From NCBI GenBank assembly GCA_910589085.1, contig CAJUSG010000073.1, positions 1 through 7,802 on the forward strand: DNA of 7,802 nt. The letters are read 5' to 3'. Source of the stretch: an uncultured Oscillospiraceae bacterium (lineage in GTDB: Bacteria > Bacillota > Clostridia > Oscillospirales > Oscillospiraceae). The notes beneath the pieces are model-generated. The model was not told where the DNA came from and searched no databases. It was given only the letters and a program-made list of their open reading frames with translations. Made by a program: the position numbers and the translations under genes. Positions 1-5,734 of the stretch are shown in pieces (position 1 is the stretch's first letter; every line of letters starts with the position of its first letter).

Positions 1-861
1 CTGCACATCGTGGCCGAGGCCCAGAAGCGGGGGGGCGAGGTGGCCTTCATCGACGCCGAGCACGCCCTGGACCCCTCCTACGCCCGGGCCCTGGGGGTGG
101 ATATCGACTCTATGCTCATCTCCCAGCCCGACACCGGCGAGCAGGGGCTGGAGATCTGTGAGGCCCTGGTCCGCTCGGGCGCCATCGACGTGGTGGTGGT
201 GGACTCGGTGGCCGCCCTGACCCCCCGGGCCGAGATCGAGGGCGACATGGGCGACAGCCATGTGGGCCTGCTGGCCCGGCTCATGAGCCAGGCCCTGCGC
301 AAGCTGGCCGGCTCCATCGCCAAGACCAACTGCATCGTCATCTTCATCAACCAGCTGCGGGAGAAGGTGGGGGTGATGTACGGCAACCCCGAGGTCACCA
401 CCGGCGGCCGGGCTCTGAAATTCTACGCCTCCGTCCGCATCGATGTGCGGAAGATTGAGGCCATCAAAAATGGCACCGAGCTCATCGGCAACCGGACCCG
501 GGCCAAGATTGTCAAGAACAAGGTGGCCCCACCCTTCCGGGAGGCGGAGTTTGAGATTCTGTACGGCGAGGGCATCTCCAAGTGGGGCGAGATGGTAGAC
601 CTGGCCGTCAAGCTGGATATTATTCAAAAATCCGGCTCCTGGTTCTCCATGGGGGAGACCCGCATCGGCCAGGGCCGGGACGCCGCCAAGCAGTTTTTGA
701 AGGACAACCCCGATGTGGCCGCCGAGGTGGAGGCTCAGGTCCGGGCCAACTCCTTCAAGCTGATGAGCAAGCAGTCCCAAGCGGCCGCCAAGGCCGCCGG
801 CCGGGCGGTGGATGTGTCCGCCGACGACTTCGACGACGGCGCTCCGGCTGATGAGGCATAA
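1..861 (+). CDS. recA: Recombinase RecA, 5' end outside the window
   Basis: RecA forms ATP-dependent filaments on single-stranded DNA. It drives strand exchange and stimulates LexA self-cleavage in the SOS response. The reading frame is open from base 1, whose Leu codon aligns with E. coli residue 77, so about 76 residues including Walker A are missing. The GTG at 10 is an internal Val codon, not the start. Numbering matches E. coli with a constant offset of 76 through the core: the FIDAEHALDP block with Glu at 20 (E96), Walker B VVVVDS at 64-69 (D144, S145), loop L1 near 81-88, and loop L2 starting after FINQ, Gln at 118 (Q194). TTGGRALKFYASVR follows L2. The tail is acidic (DVSADDFDD), as in other RecAs. 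The visible part is 286 residues, so the full protein should be about 360. The TAA stop abuts the recX start. Identity is essentially certain; only the 5' end is unseen. Confidence 0.98.
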   Translation: MHIVAEAQKRGGEVAFIDAEHALDPSYARALGVDIDSMLISQPDTGEQGLEICEALVRSGAIDVVVVDSVAALTPRAEIEGDMGDSHVGLLARLMSQALRKLAGSIAKTNCIVIFINQLREKVGVMYGNPEVTTGGRALKFYASVRIDVRKIEAIKNGTELIGNRTRAKIVKNKVAPPFREAEFEILYGEGISKWGEMVDLAVKLDIIQKSGSWFSMGETRIGQGRDAAKQFLKDNPDVAAEVEAQVRANSFKLMSKQSQAAAKAAGRAVDVSADDFDDGAPADEA

Positions 862-1482
862 ATGGTTATTGAGGAATTAAAGCCCTCCAAGCGGGTCCGG
901 GACCGCTGGCTGGCGGTGCTGGAGGACGGGTCCATTTTGCGGGTGGGCAAAAATCAGATCGCGGATTTCGCCCTCTACGCCGGCAGGGAATTGTCAGATG
1001 AAGAGGCGGAGAGGCTCACGCAGGCCATTGAAAAGGAGAATTTTCGCTCCCACGCCCTGCGGGTTGTGACAGATACGCCAAAATCCAGAAAAATGCTGCT
1101 GAAAATTTTGGAGGAGAAGGACTGTCAGCCGGAGCAGGCAGCGGAAATTGCCGACTGGCTGGAGGATATGGGCTTGCTGGATGACAGGCGGTATGCCGCA
1201 GATGTGGCGGAGCTCTATGTCCGCAAGGGCTACGGCGTGCGGAAGATCCGGGATGAGCTCTACCGCCGGGGGATTCCCCGGGAGCTGTGGGACGAGGTCC
1301 TGAGCCAGATTCAGGAGGAGGACAGCGCCTCCGCCATCGACGCCTTTCTGGAGAAAAAGCTGAAGGGCAGCCACGACCCGAAGGACGTGAAGCGGGCCTC
1401 CGACGCCCTGGCCCGCCGGGGCTACCGCTGGCCCGAGATCAGCGACGCCCTGCGGCGCTATGGTATGGAGGTCTGGGATTAA
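862..1482 (+). CDS. recX: RecA modulator RecX
   Basis: RecX is a small helical cytoplasmic protein that binds in the groove of RecA filaments and usually limits their growth. The 206 residues show the family pattern: a basic N-terminal region (about 1-60), then helical repeats with LRVVTDTPKSRKMLLKIL at 66-83, WLEDMGLLDDRRYAADV at 99-115 and YVRKGYGVRKIRDELYRRGI at 119-138. The last two are the recognisable RecX core. A further repeat near 178-203 contains LARRGYRWPEI. Length is typical for Firmicutes. The ATG directly follows the recA TAA with no gap, and a GATGAGG stretch at the end of recA (850-856) can act as the ribosome binding site. Translation is therefore probably coupled to recA, matching the known partnership. 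The name rests on sequence pattern plus position after recA. Confidence 0.93.
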   Translation: MVIEELKPSKRVRDRWLAVLEDGSILRVGKNQIADFALYAGRELSDEEAERLTQAIEKENFRSHALRVVTDTPKSRKMLLKILEEKDCQPEQAAEIADWLEDMGLLDDRRYAADVAELYVRKGYGVRKIRDELYRRGIPRELWDEVLSQIQEEDSASAIDAFLEKKLKGSHDPKDVKRASDALARRGYRWPEISDALRRYGMEVWD

Positions 1483-1511
1483 AAGCAGGAGACCAGCTTC
1501 GTATTTAGGCG

Positions 1512-1650
1512 AAAAGGCCCCCTTCATAAAGGGGGCTCCCGGCGAAGCCGGGTGGGGGTTTCCTCCAAAAGAAAGCAGAGCGTTTCTATAAGGAAAACCC
1601 TCCGTCATCCGCTTCGCGGATGCCACCTCCCTTTGCAAAGGGAGGCTTTT
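1512..1650. repeat. Imperfect inverted repeat of four hairpins, MITE/REP-like
   Basis: This element fills most of the 186-base gap between recX and the DUF559 gene. The left arm begins AAAAGG and the right arm ends GGCTTTT. Each arm has two hairpins. Left arm: 1517-1536 (8 bp stem, CATA loop) and 1538-1552 (6 bp stem, GAA loop). Right arm: 1606-1622 (7 bp stem, TTC loop) and 1626-1645 (perfect 20-base palindrome). Reverse-complementing the right arm lines it up with the left: AAAAG, outer hairpin, inner hairpin with GAA loop, a GGGGG or GGAGGG run, then TTTCC or TTTTCC. About 25 unpaired bases lie at the centre. Where arm stems differ, both sides of the pair change. No clear target-site duplication was seen. 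It resembles non-autonomous palindromic elements in Oscillospiraceae genomes; family membership is inference. Confidence 0.8.
1626..1650 (+). terminator. Terminator-like hairpin after recX, within the repeat
   Basis: The perfect palindrome CCTCCCTTTGCAAAGGGAGG (1626-1645) is followed by CTTTT, giving a GC-rich stem and a short U tract that could end recA-recX transcription. Read on the minus strand, the outer hairpin of the left arm (1536-1517) is followed by CCTTTTC, so the element has outward-facing T4 tracts on both sides. The U tract is only four bases, so termination may be partial. A DUF559 transcript could also start downstream of it. Confidence 0.4.
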
Positions 1651-1668
1651 GACGGCAGGTGAAAAAGA

Positions 1669-2031
1669 ATGATCTTATATCAAAAGTATCTAAAGCCAAT
1701 AGCGGCTGATCTGCGAAAAAATATGACCCCGCAGGAACGAAAGCTTTGGTACGATTTTTTGCGGGACTTATCGCCGAGGTTTGTGCGACAGAAGCCTCTT
1801 GATCGTTATATTGCGGATTTTTACTGCCCAACCAGAAAACTTGTGATAGAAGTTGATGGAGGACAGTGCTATGAGCAGACCGGCCGGGAAAATGATGAAT
1901 GGCGTACACAGGCTTTGAATCAGGCAGGAATACGTGTCGTTCGGTTTTCTAATTCGGATGTCGATCATCACTTCAACGAAGTATGCGCTTCTATTTTAGC
2001 TGTTCTAAAAATGGAAGATTCAAGACCATAA
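1669..2031 (+). CDS. DUF559 domain protein, Vsr/PD-(D/E)XK-like endonuclease
   Basis: The 120-residue product matches the DUF559 family, small proteins with a restriction-endonuclease-like fold related to the very-short-patch repair nuclease Vsr. Visible landmarks are LRKNMTPQERKLWYDFLR (15-32), RFVRQKPLDRYIADFYCP (37-54), KLVIEVDGGQ (57-66) and IRVVRFSNSDV (88-98). Likely metal-binding acidic residues are Asp50, Glu61 and Asp63. Family members I recall have His after DGxQ; here residue 67 is Cys (DGGQCYE). The N-terminal Glu23 of the QERKLW block is kept. The ATG is preceded by AGGTG (1656-1660) at normal spacing. GC is about 45% by hand count over 1681-1980, far below recA and rimO. Together with the adjacent repeat, this suggests acquisition by transfer. 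The biological role of stand-alone DUF559 genes is not established, and nuclease activity is inferred from the fold. Confidence 0.85.
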   Translation: MILYQKYLKPIAADLRKNMTPQERKLWYDFLRDLSPRFVRQKPLDRYIADFYCPTRKLVIEVDGGQCYEQTGRENDEWRTQALNQAGIRVVRFSNSDVDHHFNEVCASILAVLKMEDSRP

Positions 2032-2052
2032 TACTGTAACAGGAGCGATATC

Positions 2053-3378
2053 ATGGCATATAAAATCGCGTTTATCTCCCTTGGCTGCGCCAAGAACCTG
2101 GTGAACACCGAACAGATGATGGCACTAACCCGGGCGGCGGGGCACACCGTCACCGGCGACCCGGAGGGGGCCGACGTGGCGGTGCTGAATACCTGCGGCT
2201 TCATCGAAAGCGCCAAAAGCGAGGCTATCGACAACATCCTGGAGCTGGCCGAGCTGAAAAAGGCGGGCAAGCTGAAAAAGCTACTGGTAGCCGGCTGCCT
2301 CAGCCAGCGCTACCCGGAGGGCATCCGGGAGGAGCTGCCCGAGGCGGACGGTCTGCTGGGCACCGGCAGCTACACCGACGTGGTCTCCGCCGTGGAGGAT
2401 CTGATGGCGGGGGAGAGGCCGGAATATTTCGGCGATATCCACCGTACCTATGAGGACGGGGAGCGGCTTGTCACCACCCCGCCCTACACCGCCTACCTGA
2501 AAATTGCCGAGGGGTGCAGCAACGGCTGTGCCTTCTGTATTATCCCCAAGCTCCGGGGAAAGTACCGCAGCCGGTCGCCGGAGGCCCTGCTGGCCGAGGC
2601 GGAAGCCCTGGCCGCCTCCGGGGTGAAGGAGCTCATCGTCATCGCCCAGGACATCACCCGCTATGGAACGGATCTGCCGGAGAGGACCTCTCTGGCCTGG
2701 CTGGTGAAAGAATTATGTAAACTTAATTTCCACTGGATTCGCCTGCACTACCTCTACCCCGAGGCCGTCACCGACGAGCTGATCGGCGTGATCGCTTCAG
2801 AGCCCAAGGTGCTCCACTACCTGGATATCCCCATTCAGCACTGTAACGACGGCATTTTAAAGGCCATGCGCCGGCGGAACACCAAGGCGGAGCTGACCGC
2901 CCTGCTGGACAGGCTGCGCGAGGCCATGCCCGACGTGGTGATCCGCACCTCCCTTATCTGCGGCCTGCCCGGTGAGGGGGAGGCGGAGTTTGAGGAGCTG
3001 TGCGATTTTCTGCGGGAGCAGAGGCTTCAGCGGGTGGGGGTCTTCCAGTTCTCCCCAGAGGAGGGCACCCTGGCCGCCGCCATGGAGGACCAGGTGGACC
3101 CGGAGGTTGCCGCCCGCCGGGTGGAGCTGGTGGTGGACCTCCAGTCCAGAATTATGGACGGGTACAACGAGGAGCGGCTGGGCACGGTGATGGAGGTGCT
3201 CTGCGAGGGCTTCGACAGTGAGGCGGGCTGCTATGCCGGCCGCACCTACGCCGACTCGGTGGATATCGACGGCCGGGTGCTCTTTACCGCCGCCGGACTG
3301 GTCCCCGCGGGGGAATTTGTCAATGTGCGCATTACCGGCGTCTCCGACGGAGACCTGACCGGCGAAATTGAGGAGTGA
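2053..3378 (+). CDS. rimO: Ribosomal protein S12 methylthiotransferase RimO
   Basis: RimO is a radical-SAM enzyme that adds a methylthio group to the conserved aspartate of ribosomal protein S12. The 441 residues have the full three-domain layout. The N-terminal methylthiotransferase domain carries the three cluster cysteines Cys12 (SLGCAKNLVN), Cys48 (NTCGFI) and Cys82 (AGCLSQR). The radical-SAM core has CxxxCxxC at Cys155, Cys159 and Cys162 (EGCSNGCAFC), followed by IPKLRGKYRSR. The C-terminal TRAM domain spans about 373-438. YLDIPIQHCNDGILKAMRRR favours RimO over the tRNA enzyme MiaB, as does the total length. AGGAG (2041-2045) lies seven bases before the ATG. The gene opens a tight rimO-pgsA-yitT run, 21 bases after the inserted DUF559 gene. 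Confidence 0.95.
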   Translation: MAYKIAFISLGCAKNLVNTEQMMALTRAAGHTVTGDPEGADVAVLNTCGFIESAKSEAIDNILELAELKKAGKLKKLLVAGCLSQRYPEGIREELPEADGLLGTGSYTDVVSAVEDLMAGERPEYFGDIHRTYEDGERLVTTPPYTAYLKIAEGCSNGCAFCIIPKLRGKYRSRSPEALLAEAEALAASGVKELIVIAQDITRYGTDLPERTSLAWLVKELCKLNFHWIRLHYLYPEAVTDELIGVIASEPKVLHYLDIPIQHCNDGILKAMRRRNTKAELTALLDRLREAMPDVVIRTSLICGLPGEGEAEFEELCDFLREQRLQRVGVFQFSPEEGTLAAAMEDQVDPEVAARRVELVVDLQSRIMDGYNEERLGTVMEVLCEGFDSEAGCYAGRTYADSVDIDGRVLFTAAGLVPAGEFVNVRITGVSDGDLTGEIEE

Positions 3379-3384
3379 AGGACA

Positions 3385-3909
3385 ATGAATACCGCCAATA
3401 AGCTGACCATCCTGCGGGTGGTGATGATCCCGGCCTTTCTGCTGGTGCTGTATCTGAATGTGCCCCACGCCAACTACTGGGCTCTGGCCATCTTCGCCGC
3501 CGCCAGTGTGACGGACACTCTGGACGGCTACATCGCCCGGCACTACAACCAGATCACCGACTTCGGCAAGTTTATGGACCCCCTGGCCGACAAGTGCCTG
3601 GTGACCGCCGCCATGCTGTGGTTTGTAGAGGTGGGCCAGATGCCCGCCTGGGCCCTGCTCATCGTGATCGTCCGGGAGTTCGGCGTGTCGGGGCTGCGGA
3701 TGGTGGCCGCTGACAAGGGCAGGGTCATCGCCGCCGGCTGGTCGGGCAAGGTGAAGACCGCCGCCACCATGGTGTGCGTCATCCTTATGCTGCTGCCCCT
3801 GCCCGAGATCGTCAATCAGATCTGCACCGCCGTGATCGTGCTGACCACCATCTACTCCGGGGTGGAGTACTTTATGAAAAACGCGGATATTCTGGCTGAG
3901 GCCAAATGA
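3385..3909 (+). CDS. pgsA: CDP-diacylglycerol--glycerol-3-phosphate 3-phosphatidyltransferase
   Basis: This membrane enzyme joins CDP-diacylglycerol and glycerol-3-phosphate to form phosphatidylglycerol phosphate, the committed step to phosphatidylglycerol and cardiolipin. The 174 residues contain the complete CDP-alcohol phosphotransferase motif D-x2-DG-x2-AR-x8-G-x3-D-x3-D: Asp44, Asp47-Gly48, Ala51-Arg52, Gly61, Asp65 and Asp69. Family features continue with REFGVSGLR (97-105) and AAGWSGKVKT (116-125). Hydrophobic helices lie near 9-28, 31-43, 72-82, 86-100, 126-141 and 145-163. AGGAG (3371-3375), inside the end of rimO, serves as the ribosome binding site, and the gap to rimO is only six bases. 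rimO and pgsA are neighbours in many Firmicutes, supporting the call. Related enzymes such as phosphatidylserine synthase share the motif, but length and context favour PgsA. Confidence 0.92.
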   Translation: MNTANKLTILRVVMIPAFLLVLYLNVPHANYWALAIFAAASVTDTLDGYIARHYNQITDFGKFMDPLADKCLVTAAMLWFVEVGQMPAWALLIVIVREFGVSGLRMVAADKGRVIAAGWSGKVKTAATMVCVILMLLPLPEIVNQICTAVIVLTTIYSGVEYFMKNADILAEAK

Positions 3910-3922
3910 AGAGGAGACGTCC

Positions 3923-4801
3923 ATGACGAATGTCAACCAACAGGACCGCTTGAAGGAGTTTGTCACCCGGGTGCTGGTGATCGCCCTGTCCTCATTGATT
4001 GTGGCGGTGAACCTGAAGAGCTTTGTGGCCGCAGGCGACCTGTTTCCCGGGGGCTTTACCGGCATCACCCGGCTGATTCAGCGGTGCGCCCTGGAGTTTG
4101 CCGGGGTGGAGCTGCCCTTCGGACCCATCAATCTGGCCCTCAACGCCGTCCCCGCCACCATCAGCTACAAGCTGGTGGGCAGACGGTTTACCCTGTACTC
4201 CTGCCTGACCATTGTGCTGACCAGTATCTTTACCGACCTGGTGCCCGCCCTGAATATCACGGAAGACACCCTGCTGATCTGTATCTTTGGCGGCATGATT
4301 AACGGCTTTGCGGGCTGCCTGTGTCTGTGGGTGCGGGTGACCAGCGGCGGAACAGACTTTATTGCCATCGCCCTGTCGGAGCGGAAGAACGTGGACGCCT
4401 GGAACTATATCCTGTGCGGCAATGTGATTTTGCTGCTGATTGCCGGCGCCCTCTTCGGCTGGGACAAGGCGCTGTACTCCATGCTGTTCCAGTACGCCAC
4501 CACCCAGGTTATCAAGATGCTGGACCCGGACGGACGGCGGGCCACCCTGCTGATTATCACCGGCAGAGAGACCGCCGGAGGGGTCTGCGCCCAGATTCAG
4601 GACACCAACCACACCGCCACCCTGATTGAGGGGGTCGGCCTCTACAACGGCGAGCCCTGCGTGATGATCTACTCCGTGGTGAACGACGGGGAGGTGCGCT
4701 CCCTGGCTCAGAAGATTCGCCAGTCTGACCCCAAGGCCTTTGTCAATGTTCTGCGTACCCAGAGGGTGGTGGGCAAGTTCTACCGCAGACCCAGAGACTA
4801 G
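3923..4801 (+). CDS. YitT family membrane protein (DUF161 + DUF2179)
   Basis: The 292-residue product is a YitT-type integral membrane protein. Hydrophobic segments lie near 14-32, 43-60, 68-82, 91-108, 115-137, 160-178 and 183-197. Conserved-looking pieces include the glycine-rich LFPGGFTGITRL (40-51) after the first helix, a second glycine-rich region IFGGMINGFAGCLCL (121-135) and VTSGGTDFIA (139-148). A soluble C-terminal DUF2179 domain (about 205-285) has LLIITGRE, HTATLIEGVGLYNGE and DPKAFVNVLRTQRV. The function of YitT proteins is not settled, and transport is only a guess. AGGAG (3912-3916) is six bases from the ATG. It follows pgsA by 13 bases and probably shares the rimO-pgsA transcript. 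No clear terminator separates it from the next gene. Confidence 0.88.
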   Translation: MTNVNQQDRLKEFVTRVLVIALSSLIVAVNLKSFVAAGDLFPGGFTGITRLIQRCALEFAGVELPFGPINLALNAVPATISYKLVGRRFTLYSCLTIVLTSIFTDLVPALNITEDTLLICIFGGMINGFAGCLCLWVRVTSGGTDFIAIALSERKNVDAWNYILCGNVILLLIAGALFGWDKALYSMLFQYATTQVIKMLDPDGRRATLLIITGRETAGGVCAQIQDTNHTATLIEGVGLYNGEPCVMIYSVVNDGEVRSLAQKIRQSDPKAFVNVLRTQRVVGKFYRRPRD

Positions 4802-4812
4802 GGGGGAGATTT

Positions 4813-5340
4813 ATGAGACTGGAACGGCTGACATCGCCGGAGCACGGGATGTATCAAGAAGTGATGGAGCTGTACAGAAGCAGCTTCCCCTTCCATGAGC
4901 AGAGAGAGGGGGATTCCCAGGCACGGATTATGGGGCAGGAGGAATATCAGTTCCATCTGATCTATGATGGGGATGTGTTTGCCGGCCTGATGCTGTGCTG
5001 GGAGACAGCGCGGTTCATTTATGTGGAGCATTTCTGCATCCTGCCGGACCTGAGAAACAAAAAATATGGGCAGAGAGCCCTGGAGCTGCTGCGGGAGCGG
5101 GGCAAGCCCGTCATTTTGGAGATTGATCCTCCGGTGGACGAGCTCTCCATCCGCCGGAAGGGCTTTTATGAGCGGGCTGGCTATCGGGAGAATCCCTTTT
5201 CCCATGTCCATCCGCCCTACCACGCGGGGTATTCCGGGCACTCTCTGATGGTCATGTCCTGCCCGGAACCGCTGTCTGAGGAGCTGTATCAGGAATTTGA
5301 CCGGTATTTAAAGACGGTTGTGATGGGACGTACATTATGA
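4813..5340 (+). CDS. GNAT family N-acetyltransferase
   Basis: The 175-residue protein resembles GCN5-related N-acetyltransferases, which move an acetyl group from acetyl-CoA to an amine. The acetyl-CoA region is VEHFCILPDLRNKKYGQRALELL (71-93 in two parts: strand VEHFCILPDL, then loop and helix RNKKYGQRALELL). It carries the usual R-x2-x-x-G-x-A type pyrophosphate loop at 81-89. Strand VILEIDPP (100-107) and RKGFYERAGYRE (115-126) match the later family elements, the second being the common FYxRxGF-like motif. The substrate cannot be read from sequence. A G-rich site GGGGGGAG (4800-4807 region) lies five bases before the ATG. The stop overlaps the next start by four bases, so the two genes are likely co-translated. 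The gap to the yitT-like gene is 11 bases. Confidence 0.82.
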   Translation: MRLERLTSPEHGMYQEVMELYRSSFPFHEQREGDSQARIMGQEEYQFHLIYDGDVFAGLMLCWETARFIYVEHFCILPDLRNKKYGQRALELLRERGKPVILEIDPPVDELSIRRKGFYERAGYRENPFSHVHPPYHAGYSGHSLMVMSCPEPLSEELYQEFDRYLKTVVMGRTL

Positions 5341-5648
5341 AAAATGTTCTGTTAAGCGCGGACGGCGAAATAAGCGTGTTCAGTGTTCCGGACGAGGTGG
5401 CGGATCACCTGGAGAAATACTGCCTGGAATTTTGCTGCCATTGGCTGCATGAGAGCCCTGATGCGGAAAAGTACCGGATTAAAATGGGCAATATGATTGG
5501 CGTATGCTACACGGAAAAGGATTTTATCGAGTATTTAAATCAGTACATCTGTGACGAGCGGTCGTCACTGGTTACAACACTCACTGATGTGCATGTCGGT
5601 GATCCATTGCCTGAGAAATATACAGTGCTTCCATATTTCAATTTCTGA
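5337..5648 (+). CDS. Hypothetical protein, 103 residues, overlaps the GNAT gene
   Basis: I do not recognise this family. The product is 103 residues, acidic to neutral, with no signal peptide and no membrane helix. It has a possible amphipathic helix DEVADHLEKYCLEFCCHWL (19-37), three cysteines close together near 29-34 and one more near 57, and a second helix-like part around EKDFIEYLNQYI (60-71). The C-terminal tail ends in aromatic residues (VLPYFNF). It starts at the ATG of an ATGA overlap with the GNAT stop and lacks a strong ribosome binding site of its own, so translational coupling is likely. Base composition is near 50% GC, like the GNAT gene and below the core genes. A real gene is supported by the overlap and the terminator right after it, rather than by homology. 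Confidence 0.65.
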   Translation: MKNVLLSADGEISVFSVPDEVADHLEKYCLEFCCHWLHESPDAEKYRIKMGNMIGVCYTEKDFIEYLNQYICDERSSLVTTLTDVHVGDPLPEKYTVLPYFNF

Positions 5649-5657
5649 CCATTTGTA

Positions 5658-5725
5658 GCTTGTTGGACAGATGAACAACAAGCAGACGCGGCAAGGCTTT
5701 CGCCTTGCCGCGCCGTTTCGTTTTT
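5658..5725 (+). terminator. Tandem hairpins with intrinsic terminator
   Basis: Two hairpins follow the hypothetical gene. The first pairs GCTTGTTG (5658-5665) with CAACAAGC (5676-5683) around a 10-base loop. The second is an 11 bp perfect stem, CGCGGCAAGGC (5687-5697) with GCCTTGCCGCG (5702-5712) and a TTTC loop. It is followed by GTTTCGTTTTT (5715-5725). This is a strong plus-strand Rho-independent terminator for the GNAT-hypothetical transcript. On the minus strand the trailing tract is only moderately T-rich (TCTGCTTGTTGTT), so it may also slow the converging symporter transcript, less surely. Confidence 0.85.
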
Positions 5726-5734
5726 GAAGGTAGA

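Noticed and set aside
1587..1592. TATAAG at the centre of the repeat as a -10 box for the DUF559 gene
   Set aside because: No convincing -35 box lies at the right distance, and the terminator-like hairpin would stand between it and the gene.
1512..1650. CRISPR array or riboswitch in the recX-DUF559 gap
   Set aside because: The repeats are inverted, not direct with unique spacers, and the hairpins match no riboswitch class I know. An imperfect inverted-repeat element explains the whole stretch.
2003..2034. Possible promoter for rimO at the end of the DUF559 gene (TTCTAA, then CATAAT or TAATAC)
   Set aside because: The boxes match the consensus poorly and AT-rich DNA gives such matches by chance. 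It is plausible that the insert brought a promoter, but a transcription start map would be needed.
2857..4068. A 403-codon minus-strand open frame opposite rimO and pgsA
   Set aside because: It is rich in His, Gly and Gln with no domain pattern and lies antisense to two clear genes. It is an artefact of few stop codons in high-GC DNA.
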